A DNA stretch of 64,000 bases from Symbiodinium sp. CCMP2592 (Eukaryota > Sar > Dinophyceae > Suessiales > Symbiodiniaceae). How positions within the stretch are numbered: position 1 is the first letter of the stretch; each line of letters opens with the position of its first letter. The notes under the pieces are model-generated. The model was not told the DNA's origin. It was given only the letters and a program-made list of their open reading frames with translations, and did no database searches. The stretch is from NCBI GenBank assembly GCA_905221615.1, contig CAJNDT010005831.1, forward strand, positions 231,501 to 295,500, given 5' to 3'. A program made the translations under genes and the position numbers. Below, one piece after another: positions 1-10,397 of the stretch.

Positions 1-294
1 TGCTCGATCTTCCTTCTCCGGAATGTTGACAACTGAGACACAAGCTAAATCTCTTTTCGAGTTCTTCTACGGTCACAGAAATGAATTAGAAGCGTTCATT
101 GACCTCTTTCCCACGGTCTACATTCTGCCCGGCAGCGTGCTGTGGCAGCGAAAAGTGGCCGTCGGTCCTTGCACCAAGTCGCCATTGTTTGCACACCGAG
201 GATTCTTCGGTCTTGCCCTTCGGCGTGCTTTCGCATCTGGCCGACTTGTATTGCTTGACTCTGGCCACTGCATCAAGTCTGGAAGCTGCTCGCC

Positions 295-660
295 GAAGAG
301 AGCATTGGACTTTTGGATTTTGGTGTGCACGATCGTGACGGAACAAGACACAGGGACTGTCCGTTGTCTGGCGAACGGCTGCCGAAGCGGGTCCACCTGT
401 TGTTTTAGGTGGCGCTGAGCAACGGCTCTTTATTGCTCTGGATCGGTTGCTGAAGCTCCGTAGTTAGCGCTAAACGGCCAACAGGTTAAATCCGTGCGCC
501 GCAGCCATTCGTAGAGCTTCTTCTGTTTCACCGCTTTGTTGTAGTTAGTTTGTTTTTTGATGTTTGTTTGTTTGTAGGGACCGAGTGCTACAGCCGTAGT
601 CGACGAGGTCCAGTCAAGCCAAAAAAGCGTTCATTGACTTCTTTACCACTACAGTGTGTG
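295..660 (+). repeat. Dispersed repeat, copy A
   Basis: This stretch resembles 2212-2585 in the same orientation. Both start with a block containing GGATTTTGG and TGCACGATCG. Both end with an identical 39-base block (570-608 here, 2509-2547 there), followed by a related AAGCCAAAAAAGC tail. The middle is more diverged. A further short echo (AAGCGTTCATTGAC) occurs near 88 and near 627. The family is not identified. The two copies flank the coding relic at 1039-2129, so they could be long terminal repeats of a decayed element or simply two members of a dispersed family. Confidence 0.6.
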
Positions 661-1038
661 CCGACACTACGGAGGCAGTATATTTGTAGTTGACAAAGCC
701 GGCAGGTTCACCATGAAGGGAGATGCAAGCTAAGACTCCGCCTACGTGCCCACTGATTGCGGCTCCCTCCCATTGGTGGGGCATTGTTGCTGCCCTTGGA
801 GCTCCATGCATCGCTCGACCAACCGCCATCAGTTGGGAGGCTCTCTACCAGAGCTGAGATCTTGCACGTAATGCTTGCGCACTGGTTGCCGCCAGGCTTG
901 CCTACCTCCTATCGCTCCCCCTTTCGCTGCCGGCATGTGAAGGGAAGATCAGCCCTCAGAACTTCGGTGCGCGCGTGGTAGACTTTGCCGATCGCACACT
1001 CTGCGACACTGCACGCCGCCCAGTGAGACTTTTTTCGG

Positions 1039-2129
1039 GTGTGCCTCACACCTATTTTGGCAGTTTCCATTGCCCTTGCTCAGTTCTGTGACCCGGTGCT
1101 GCGGCTGCCAGAAGGTCGAGTTTTTGATCTTTCGTGGTATGAGTTGGCGCGTCCGGAGATATGGTGGTGGTTGCTATTGGACGAGCTGGATGGACTCCGT
1201 TTCTCGCTCCCCAATGCCAAAGCGGGTATCAAGTCACCTGTCCGCGATGGTAGCCTTATCCAAATGTCTCTCGCACCTCGGAGAGATCCCGCCGAGGCCG
1301 GCAGACGCCACCGTGGCACCGGCTCCAACGCCCGGCGACCCGCGGCGGCAGGCGGATCGCACACAGATCCGCAGCAAGGCACGCCACTGTGGTGTTTTGC
1401 TCCCTGTGCAGCTCGTTTTCTATCTAGCCAGGGCTCTGACCGACGAGCCTGAGACGGCTCCCCTCTTGCAGCTTGTACGTGTTGCACCAGTCGAGCATAA
1501 TGGCCTGCAGTTTGTTGAGCTCCGAGTCAAGGCGGAGCCCGACCTCTCTGGTTGGCCAACCCCAAATCGCGATTGCTGCCCGCATGATGGAAGGCTTTCA
1601 ATCGTGGACTTCTCCCTGCACGGCGCGGCGATTTCGCTCCGCAGATGTTTTCCTACTCCGGCCACTGTAAAGGCACGTTTCGCCTTCTGCTTCCTCTTGA
1701 TGATGCTTCCCTGGGATTGCGGGCGCAGCCCGCTCTTCCCCTCCAGTCTGCTGGATTTTTGCACGCCGCATTGTGTCGTCTCCGCACGGCTGCCACCGCC
1801 AGGAAGCTAATCAGGGGGTTCTACCCGACGGTAACCAACCGCGGTATCGTCTCGGACACACGTGGGGACAAGACGAGTGGCGTGCAGCGGCCCATGCTTT
1901 CATCGAGCAGGGCGGACTTGGCCCTGGCATCCAAATCCCGTTCATTTCCAATGAGCTTATGCCGCACCTTCATGAACCGGACCTAGACACCCTCCAGTAC
2001 GGCTTTCACCGCCTCAAAACCTTGTATGATGCGGGCCAGTTTCAATTGCTGTACCTTCTGCGAGAATCCCATTTTCCACAAAGTGGCAACGACATGCAGC
2101 GCAAGCTTGATGAATGGCCCCCTGCCTAG
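1039..2129 (+). pseudogene. Frame-broken coding relic, unknown protein
   Basis: Protein-like sequence runs along the + strand but changes frame. Around 1100-1280 the frame reads a plausible aromatic and leucine-rich segment (RVFDLSWYELARPEIWWW, then LDELDGLRFSLPN). Around 1390-1640 the next frame takes over (LLQLVRVAPVEHNGLQ). Around 1840-2129 another frame gives an amphipathic stretch (WGQDEWRAAAHAFIEQ, then LHEPDLDTLQYGFHRL) ending at a stop. I see no AG-G intron borders that would join these segments, so frameshift decay is the simpler reading, although introns cannot be excluded. I do not recognise the family. Copies of a dispersed repeat lie on both sides, so it may be cargo or the coding part of a mobile element. 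Confidence 0.35.
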
Positions 2130-2211
2130 GAGCGAGGCCCTTTGACCTTGGACTCATGGGATGCTCAAGGTCCAACCTTTCGACATACGTCGACGGGTCT
2201 CTCCACTGCCG

Positions 2212-2585
2212 ATGGCCTTGGACTTTGGACTTGTGGATTTTGGCGTGCACGATCGGGACACAACAGGACCTCGGGGTCGACCGTTGTTCGACGGAACTAG
2301 AACGGCGGCTGGAGCCTTGACTTGGGCTCCACTGACGGTCTTGGGCAACTTTGGGCGACGGCCCTCTGTTGTCGTGGAACGATCGCTGAGGACCCGTAGC
2401 AAGTGCTGAACGGTTAACCCCGGCAAAGCCTGGGCACCGCAGCTAGCTCCGCTCTCTCTAATTAAGTTCCTTGTTTCACCGCTGTTTTTGTTGTTTGGTA
2501 GTTTGTTCGTTTGTAGGGACCGAGTGCTACAGCCGTAGTCGACGAGGCCCGCACAAGCCAAAAAAGCCTGTCGTTAGGTTGCTTC
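2212..2585 (+). repeat. Dispersed repeat, copy B
   Basis: This is the second copy of the repeat described at 295-660, in direct orientation. The 39-base block at 2509-2547 is identical to 570-608. The left edge (around 2217-2265) matches 304-350 with several substitutions. The copies are about 1.9 kb apart and enclose a decayed coding region. No inverted termini or target-site duplication could be fixed by eye. Confidence 0.6.
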
Positions 2586-4258
2586 CTCCCCCACAGTGAG
2601 CGTACATTCGGCATGCGCTAAGCAGCAACCGGCGGTTTCGTTCAGAAAGCGTAACCCAGATTTGAACCTGGTTTGAATCTGGATTCCGGATGCAAGCTCT
2701 TCATCAATCTTTTTGCTGTGCAGAGTGCAGAGTGCCAGGGGCAGGCACAACCTGTGTGGGCACAATGGAAAATTTGTGCAAGACAATTGCATCGCTAAAA
2801 ATGTGTTGTTCGCGCTCGGACAGGCACTTTCACGTTTTTGTTTCCGTCATCCAGCACAGACCGCTGAGTGCCACCAAGCTGGTTGGAAGAGCATGGTGCA
2901 GAGCACACATACTTGTTGAAGAACTTGGGGAACGTGCACTTTAAGCGCTATGTGCTGGTTTGCTGCTTGGCCGACGGCCAAATCTTGTCCGCACTTCACT
3001 CATGACACGGCGTCTGAGCACGCTGCTTTTGTAAAAAGCCTTGTGTCCGATGTTGCTTTGGCACCGATCGCACGTGGGCCGAAGGCGCGCAAGCGGAGTC
3101 GAGCCAAAAAGACCAAGCAACAATCCGATGGTTTCCGTGAGAAGGTGCGGCGCCAAGCGCCAGTGGCGCCGCAAGCGCGCGTTATTCCCGCACTGTCCCG
3201 CTTTCTGCTGGTTTCCACAGGCTCGCAATCCCAACGATCCTGTTTTGCAAAACGGTAGTTGTGAAAATTGTGGAGAAGTTGCTTTTTTCTTTGAGAGAAA
3301 ACGTGAATGGTTCCGTGTTAAAAGAGCTTTTCTTGCAAGCCGACAAATCCCTTCTTGCCTTTCTTGCCAAACCAAGCTCTTTTGCACTTTGTCCGCGAAC
3401 GTTTGCAGCAGAGGCCAGGTCTCTTGTTTTGCAAAGACGGCAACAATGTGGAGTTGCAGGAGAAATGTGCATGTTTTCCGTGCATGGTGTTGCAGCAAGA
3501 TCCTCTGTAGTGAAGCCAGATTGGGATCCAACACATTCCAACTTGAACCGGTATGATTCGATGCATTCTGTTTGGGGTCTTCGCTGGTGTAATTGTTTAG
3601 TATTAGTAGTTTTATTAGTAGAAAAAGTTTTCCCAGTGTTCGTAATATTGGGGTTTTCGAATCTGAGTTCAAACACCGGTGTTCGAACCCAGGGTTGAAA
3701 CACCGTGATTTGGTATGGTGTTGAGAGATTTCTTTTCTTTTCTTCGCTCTTAACCCCCCAAAAGCGTTTTCGTGTGGCTACTACATAATGGAAGCTCTCG
3801 TTTTACTTTGTTTTTGAGACACCAGGAAGCTCGAGTCCACTTTCAGAGTGTTTCGAACTCCTGACAAGTTCGTAGTTGCCAGCTTGCGTCCGAACCACAG
3901 TTCGACTCTTTTGCACCTGGATGGCCTTGTAAGCAACTTGAAATGTTTCCTTTCTGACGGTGACGCTAAGCGGTTCACTACCGAAGAGAAAAGATCTCCA
4001 CGCGTCGCTTGATTTGAGTTGTTTCAGAGGAAGATCTTGATCGAAAAGTTGGTTCTTAAGGCTGGTCTTGTGGGGGAAAATCGTGCTAGCTGAGGTTGAA
4101 GGTTCGGGTCAGTTTTTGGAACCTGAACTTGGAGTCGGGATCATTCGAATTCGAACCTGAGGGAATTCGGGTGAACTCGATCAAACCCAGGTTCAAGTAA
4201 TTGGTTTTTCACCGGATTGGATGTCTTGATGTTTTGGCACACTGAAGCTGTTATCATC
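2586..4258. other. Unassigned region with several open frames
   Basis: No gene is recognised here. Between 2941 and 3703 several frames on both strands stay open at once, and none shows a family motif. One + frame (3041-3556) is rich in cysteine, with CENCG near 3258 followed by many CxxC-like pairs, but competing frames are equally open. A near-perfect 20-base palindrome centred on ACACCGGTGT lies near 3676. From 3700 to 4258 I see nothing beyond scattered GGTTC/GAACC motifs. Confidence 0.3.
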
Positions 4259-4312
4259 AAAATGCTACTTGAAGCTTTCTTTGTTAAAATGCTACTTGAA
4301 GCTTTCGTTGTT
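4259..4312 (+). repeat. 27-base tandem duplication
   Basis: Two adjacent 27-base units, 4259-4285 and 4286-4312, both start AAAATGCTACTTGAAGC and differ at one base (TTTCTTTG against TTTCGTTG). It is a recent local duplication. Confidence 0.85.
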
Positions 4313-4317
4313 CGAGA

Positions 4318-4520
4318 AGACGTTTCAACCCGAACCCCAACCTCAGGTTAAGACTTGACAACCTGGGGTTGGGGTTGGGGTTTAACCCGAACCCTAACCT
4401 GGGGGGGTTAGGGTTGGGGTTAACCCGAACCCACAACCTCAGGTTGAGGTTGTTGGACCCCCCCCTCCTTGGACATGGCCCCAGGGTTACAACCTGGGTT
4501 CACCCCAACCCACCCTCCCG
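4318..4520. repeat. Degenerate G-rich telomere-like repeats
   Basis: The tract mixes GGTTGGGG, GGTTAGGG and their complements AACCCGAACCC and AACCTCAGG in short inverted alternation. It resembles telomere-type sequence (dinoflagellates have TTTAGGG-type telomeres) but is much decayed. The inverted pairs could form hairpins. It might instead be a chance G-rich minisatellite. Confidence 0.45.
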
Positions 4521-4600
4521 GGTAAGCTGGATTTTTTTGTTTTCCAATGATTTCCAGATTTTTGTATCTTTCTATCTTCCGTTGTCCTTCAACTCGAGTA

Positions 4601-4770
4601 TACAGACCAGTAGTCAGCGGAAATGCAAAAACACCCCACAAGAGGGCTCAACCTCAGCATTTCAGGTGGCAGCATCCGAGCATAGTAGAGTCTACAGACC
4701 AGTAGTCAGCGGAAAGGCAAAAACACCCCAGAAGAGGGTTCAACCTAAGCGGTTTAGGTGGCAGCATCCG
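4601..4770 (+). repeat. 92-base tandem duplication
   Basis: Units at 4601-4680 and 4693-4770 share TACAGACCAGTAGTCAGCGG, then a block with AAAACACCCCA and AAGAGGG, then AGGTGGCAGCATCCG. The period is 92 bases and a handful of substitutions separate the copies. No function is seen. Confidence 0.85.
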
Positions 4771-4774
4771 TGAA

Positions 4775-5590
4775 TCATTGCTTTTCAACAATCTGCTGGA
4801 AGCTTTATTCGAAAGCAAGTTCAGTCTCTCACAAAGTTTAAACGTGTTGTTGTCGAGCTCATGTTCGGGAGCGACCTTCGGTCAAAACTATGTGTCTTCC
4901 CGGTATTTCTCGAGTCTATATGCGCTGCCGAAAGCCACTAATCACCAAGAATCACAGTTGAAATCGTTGGGAGTGTGTTCATGCCTTCCGAAACCGAACT
5001 TCTGTGAAACGATGCCCTGTGTTTGCGGAGAGCTCTTTTTCGTGTGCTTCTGGTTGGGGATACTGAATTAACGCTGAATATTCAACACATCGCACTGATG
5101 GGGACTATGACAAGCAAAATTTGAGGTACAAATCTTTAGGTTCGACTTGTTCGTGGCAGTTCCTGCCATGTATTCTCACCCCGCTTCGGTGTTGCTGTCG
5201 AATTTGCTTTCTTAGACTTTCTTTGATGATGCAAACATGTGGGGACATGTTTTCTGTGCTGCCTGACTCAGGGATGAACATTCAGAATACAGACTGCAGG
5301 AAGAGTAATGCCTGAAACTTTGTGACAACTGGATGGAGGTTTATCATGTCAACGATCCTTACTGACGTTAGATTTCGAGATGCTGAAGTTGAGTCTACAG
5401 CAACTATCGTCAGATCTTGCAACATCCTTGTCACTGTAAGCCCCAAGTGGCTATGCCAAAATAGCTTGCAGACGCAGTGTAGCTTTGCTCTTTGCGTGAT
5501 GCAAACGCAACTGCTTGCAATTGCACTCTGCATCTTTGTGCTTGTAGACAAGCAGACATCTAGCAACTCCACAAGCAGTTCCGATGTAGC
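4775..5590. other. No recognised feature
   Basis: No gene or repeat was recognised. The last 270 bases are an open frame leading into the RS-rich protein, but they lack its composition and are probably intron or 5' untranslated sequence. Confidence 0.4.
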
Positions 5591-5591
5591 G

Positions 5592-5957
5592 ATGGCGCTC
5601 AGCCCCATGGAGCTGGATGAGCTCCAGGCCAAGATCAACAATCTGGTCTCGACGCTTTCTGGTGAGCCACCCCAGACTCGCAGCCGCAGCCGCGATCGAG
5701 AGAGAACCTGGGATCGCCGGAAAAGCCGGTCTCGCTCCCGCAGGGATAGCACTGGTGCCCTCCCTCGACGCTATGAAAGTGGCGATGTCGTTTTGCGAGA
5801 ACGCGAGGACCGACGGGATCGGGAACGGGATCGCACCCGAGACCGGGACCACCGAGACCGGGATCGGGACCGGAGCGATGGATGGCGACGTGACCGTGCC
5901 AGCCGTGAGCCCCGAGACCGCAACCGCGATTCGCGGAGCAGGCAAACCATGACCTGA
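5592..5957 (+). CDS. RS/RD-rich SR-like protein, possibly C-terminal exon
   Basis: The frame from the ATG at 5592 to the TGA at 5955-5957 encodes 121 residues. Residues 1-30 form a short helix-like start (MALSPMELDELQAKINNL). The rest is dominated by Arg, Ser, Asp and Glu: RSRSRDRER near residue 35, SRSRSRR near 48, then long RD/RE dipeptide runs to the end. Such RS/RD tails occur in SR splicing factors, U1-70K and related RNA-processing proteins, where they are phosphorylated by SRPK and CLK kinases in the nucleus. No RNA-recognition motif is visible here. The frame is open for about 270 bases upstream, so this may be the last exon of a longer gene with an unresolved start. A CLK-type kinase lies 45 kb downstream, but the two need not be linked. 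The protein composition is unlikely to arise by chance, although short-repeat DNA could mimic it. Confidence 0.6.
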   Translation: MALSPMELDELQAKINNLVSTLSGEPPQTRSRSRDRERTWDRRKSRSRSRRDSTGALPRRYESGDVVLREREDRRDRERDRTRDRDHRDRDRDRSDGWRRDRASREPRDRNRDSRSRQTMT

Positions 5958-6189
5958 TCGACTTCTCTTCCTCTTCAGAGTGTGTGTATGTCCGTGTGTC
6001 CGTGTCCGCGTGCGTGAGCGCGCGCAGCTGTTCCATCCTGGCTGCCTCTAGAGGCGGCCATCTTCCCGAGAACGCAAACGAGCACGGGAAGGCTGAACTG
6101 CAGCTTTGTGAAGCTCCGCGTGTATGATACATCGAACACAGCTTGTTTGAGACCGCATTAAAACAGACCTTTAAGGAACAAGCACATAC

Positions 6190-6480
6190 TTTCACGTATA
6201 TGGGTAAACATTTGTGTTCATACATGCATACATGAATACATACATACATGAGAAACTATACACATGCTTGCATATGAAGCAACCTATCATGCTTTGCACA
6301 TAGCTGATAGGCACATATGGGATATGTATATGTACATACGTATATTTAAATATATAAGTAGATAAGTACATAAGCACATAAGTACATAAGTACATAAGTA
6401 TACAAGTATATAAGTACATAAGCACATAAGTATATATGTATATATGTATATAAGTGTATATGTATATATGTGTTTATACA
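6190..6480. repeat. ACAT/TATA-type microsatellite tract
   Basis: About 290 bases are dominated by ATACATA, CATAAGTA and TATATGTA units. Reading frames across it only give Tyr/Ile/Cys/Met low-complexity protein and are not genes. Confidence 0.85.
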
Positions 6481-6499
6481 AGGGGTTGGGTTTTTGAAG

Positions 6500-7130
6500 G
6501 CACTAGGTGCGGGAACTTCCAACGCTTGTTTTTGCTGCGTGATGCTCCATCGACAACTGGCAAGTCTGAAAATCCCCGTTTGACCCTGGACGTTCTGGGT
6601 GACTTCCGTGTATCCTCGGCACGTAGTAAGGCACGGTTTGTGCTTGTACTTGTGGCGGCTCCACAGCAAGTATCCCTTGAAGAATCCTGCCGCACCTCTT
6701 TTGATGATGCAATTAAAACTCATTGTGGCAGTCATTGTAGTAGGAAGAGTCCGGCAGCTTCATGTTCCTCCGTCTTTAAAGGAAAGGATGCATCCAGCCA
6801 AAAGCAGAAGCTCAGAAGTGGTATATCATAGTGTGCCCTGTACTGTGTCATCATGTTACAATACAGCACTGTACGGCACTGCACTGTACATCGCTGTTCT
6901 GTACCATGCTAGACTGTACGATACTATGGTATTACCATGCTATACGACAGTTGGGTAGGCTTGCGGCGTTCCAGTTTCTGTTTGGGAAGCTGTACTTGCA
7001 AAGAAAGGTGCCTGAATGTCGTTTTGCTTACTGGCTGGTCGTGTAGCTCATGGCCTGAACTTGCTCCAAAGCGCTCCAGGGCGGTAAATAATTCAAGCCA
7101 AGCGGTTCCCGGCAAGCACGTTTGTAAAGC
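6500..7130. other. No recognised feature
   Basis: Mixed sequence with a short CTGTAC-rich patch (about 6830-6950). No supported gene. Confidence 0.4.
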
Positions 7131-7134
7131 GTAT

Positions 7135-7470
7135 ACGTGTACATGTGTATACGGGTATATGTGTACTAGTGTATATGTACATATGTGTATATGTATATAT
7201 GTACACATGTACATATGTATCAATGTATACATGTATATATGTGCAGGCAGCAAAATGTACACACCGAAATATTTGCAAATGTTTGTATCTGTATCTTCAT
7301 ATCTGTATCTATATCTACATCCATGTCTGTATTTGTATCTGTAACCATATCTGTATCTGTTGTTGATATATATATATATATATACATATATACACATACA
7401 TATGCACGCACATTCATACCCATTCAGGCACATGCGCATATACATACACTACACTGTCATGGACATACTT
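7135..7470. repeat. TGTATA/TATC microsatellite tract
   Basis: Imperfect TGTATATG units are followed by ATCTGTATC units and a perfect TA run at about 7367-7385. A second TA run lies at about 7842-7861. Both are ordinary microsatellites. Confidence 0.85.
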
Positions 7471-7869
7471 GTGCAGATGAGTGCATGTGTGCATTATACA
7501 AGACACGCACGCCCTCATGTACATTTTCTCGAGGAGCTCTGCTAGTCAGCATGCGGAACGAATTCTGACACAGGGGAGTTGGATTAAGTGCACAACGTCC
7601 AAACCCGTAACCTAAAGATGCTTTCTTTCTATACGCAGATGCATTCGAGCGCTACTCACGGCGAAGCCGCAGCCGGCGGAGAGGAGGCACAGGAAGGAAT
7701 TTGGGGGCTCGTAGGTGCGCTGCGGCCCAGGGACGAGGGAGTCCATCATACCATGACAATATGGAATGGCGAGTAATACACATGTATGGTTTGATCTTGG
7801 AGCAAAGGGGCAAGCACATGAGCGAGTGTTGATATCTATACATATATATATATATATATGTAGTACACA

Positions 7870-10390
7870 TGCAGATATGCGTGTTTGTGTGTGCGTATGT
7901 AGGAGTGTTTTCATCTGTGTACGTATGTACGGTGCATGCAAGCAGAGACAGAAGCAGTTGTGAAAGATTGAGCGGAAGGTTTTTCCGAAGCAAGAAGCTT
8001 TGTCAATTGTGTTCCAACCTTTTTTGCCGGGTTTCAGGTTGAAGCTTCAGTTGGAAGTTAGCCGCGACAAAAGAAGCCACCAAGACTGTTCTGGCGACAT
8101 GTTTGCAAAACCGCTGAGAGGCAACAACTAGGATTTGAAGGGACGGCAGTTTGAGACTGGCAGCAGCTTTGACAGCGCTGACGAGGAAATTTCTCCGATG
8201 TCCCACCGCCGACATCGCTTGCCGGGCCGAGTGAAGGCAGAGGGCCCAGATTGCCAGCACAGAAGCTTGAGCGATTATCTAAAGCCCAGGCATTTTAATT
8301 ACGGTTCTCAGGGCTGCTAGTGACTAGTGCACATGTGCAGGCCTTGCGGCATCTGCTTCGAGCCGCGACAAGGCGATGCCCGTTTTTCGTTTGTCCTCCT
8401 CTCTCTCTCCCTCCTTCGCTCGCTCCCTTTGGAGTTCAATGGACCGCAGCCCAGCACGGCAAATTCAAGAGGCCAAGTTGGAGTTTTGCGCAGATTCTGG
8501 TTTTAGTCCGGCCAGGGGGCGCAGTGAGCAGGCTGTGTAGATGTGCACGAGCGCCCGATTCGAATCTGTAGCTTTGTTCTGTACGTTGGTCACCGCAGGT
8601 GATCGGAGGCCAGTGGAGCGGGGCCGGGAGTCAGGTGCTCACTTGGAGTTCCAAGGAACCAGCGGGGTCCCACCTTTTTCTCATTGTTGGTGATGTTTTC
8701 AGAAGCACTATGTCACGAACGATAATTAGATGCGAGCTTCAATTCGCACTGCAGCCTGTTGCTACTGGGAGCGAAAGCGCTTGCAGATGGTTCCAAAGTC
8801 CACTGCCGATTCGCCAGGGTCTGCTCTGCCTGCCCGCACACCTTCCCGGGCGTCGAGTGGTGAGGTACCGACATGCCTTGTCCGGCCCCGATCGCAGTAA
8901 TGGCTTTGACATGCGCAGCCGGGAATCTTTCGGAAGCTACGTTCGAATTGCTCGGTGTCCCAGATGTTTGCTCTGAAGGATTTTCGACGAGCTGCACCAC
9001 CAGCACAAGCCATAGGCCGGACGGATCCTGCGGAAAAGGGGTCGACGAGTAGGACAAAAGGTTCACAAGTCTCTTGAGCAGAGCGTTTAGAAGCCGCAGC
9101 TGGGTGAATTTGCAAGATTCTGGCAGGTGCAAGGACGAGCGCACCCATAGGTCGGCGGTTTCAGATTCCGGACTTCAGAGTGCACAAACGTGAGCAAGGA
9201 GGCAATTGTTGTGTTTTCGGACTATGATCACCAGGGCTTGGACTTCTTACTGTATCCGTTGAACTACTCGGTGGCCTCTGATCCTTCGAGCTTCGTAACA
9301 TTGCTTCTTTTGGCATCAGCATCGCAGAGCGACAGCGGTCGGCGTCGTGGCTTTTGAGCGTCTGTTCCTCTTACTGTTGGCTTCTTGGCTTTAAGCGGCA
9401 TGTACCATCGTCGTTGCTGGGTTTCTAGGCAGCATTTGCACTGTCAGGGCAAATTTCTTTGCATCCGCGAAGAGCTGCAGAGTTGTGGTGCGGGTGGCGG
9501 CTGTTGCATTGCTTCGTGACTGATATGCAAGTCCTTCGTGATTGAGTCGCCGTGGTTGAGTTCCAGGGATGGGATTTGATTCGGAAGTGGAGGCAATCTT
9601 AGGAATCATATGGGCTTCTGTTCCAACAACACACCGCCTCACCGGCCAGGTGCCAGCACCGCCAGCTCTTCAAGCCAGAACGGTTTGAAGGGTAGCCCGC
9701 CAGAGAAGGCCAGCTTTTTGCCATGCGAGGCTGGTACAGAAGCACTGACCCAACTGGACCGAGGCGAAGCCTACCAGCTCTTCCAATGCGGAGAGTGAAG
9801 GCCACTTCGGAGCCTCCGATTTCAATGCAAGGTCTGGAGATGCTGGAAAGCTCTGAACAGGCGGCCACCACCAAAATTCAGCAAGGAAGCCGTCATACTT
9901 TTTATGATAACGGGCTTTTGTCGCTTGCATTCTGATTTAAGGTCCATTTCCCCCGACCAACCGCCGAGATGTGCATCTACTGAGACCCTGTAGAATCCGT
10001 CGGCTCCTTGTTGCGGCTGCAGGTGTCAATGCCACTGGTCGTGCCGGTTCTGAGGAGCTGGGGGGCATGGGGGTCTTCGTGGAGAGTTTGTGTTCTCCAG
10101 GACCATTTTTCCGACTGGCATGCTGTAGTGGCGGGTGTTACATTTGTATGACAGGCTGGAATCTGTGTTCGGGGCCTTTGGAAAGAACCTAGACCTAGCA
10201 TCAGGGGCGTGACGGCGGCAAGCGAACTCTTTTTCCTCTGGTCAGCTGTCTGTGGCTGTCTCTCCTCTCTTCTCCCACACCTCTGCTCGAGCCCATGGCC
10301 GCTTCGAGCTCCCAAGATCCGCAGCCAACGTGGCCGAACTATCCAGAGGCCGATATTCTTCAAGGGCTTAGCCGGGCTTGGGGCTGTGTC
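7870..10390. other. No recognised gene
   Basis: About 2.5 kb of unique sequence. Open frames occur on both strands but none carries a motif or AG-G exon borders I could support. It may hold introns or untranslated sequence of the zinc-finger gene that follows. Confidence 0.35.
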
Positions 10391-10397
10391 CTTCAAG

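Noticed and set aside
611-630. Reverse spliced-leader-like AAGCCAAAAAAGC in the dispersed repeat
   Set aside because: Only about 10 of 12 bases match, the A run explains much of it, and the same word in both repeat copies is better explained by the repeat itself.
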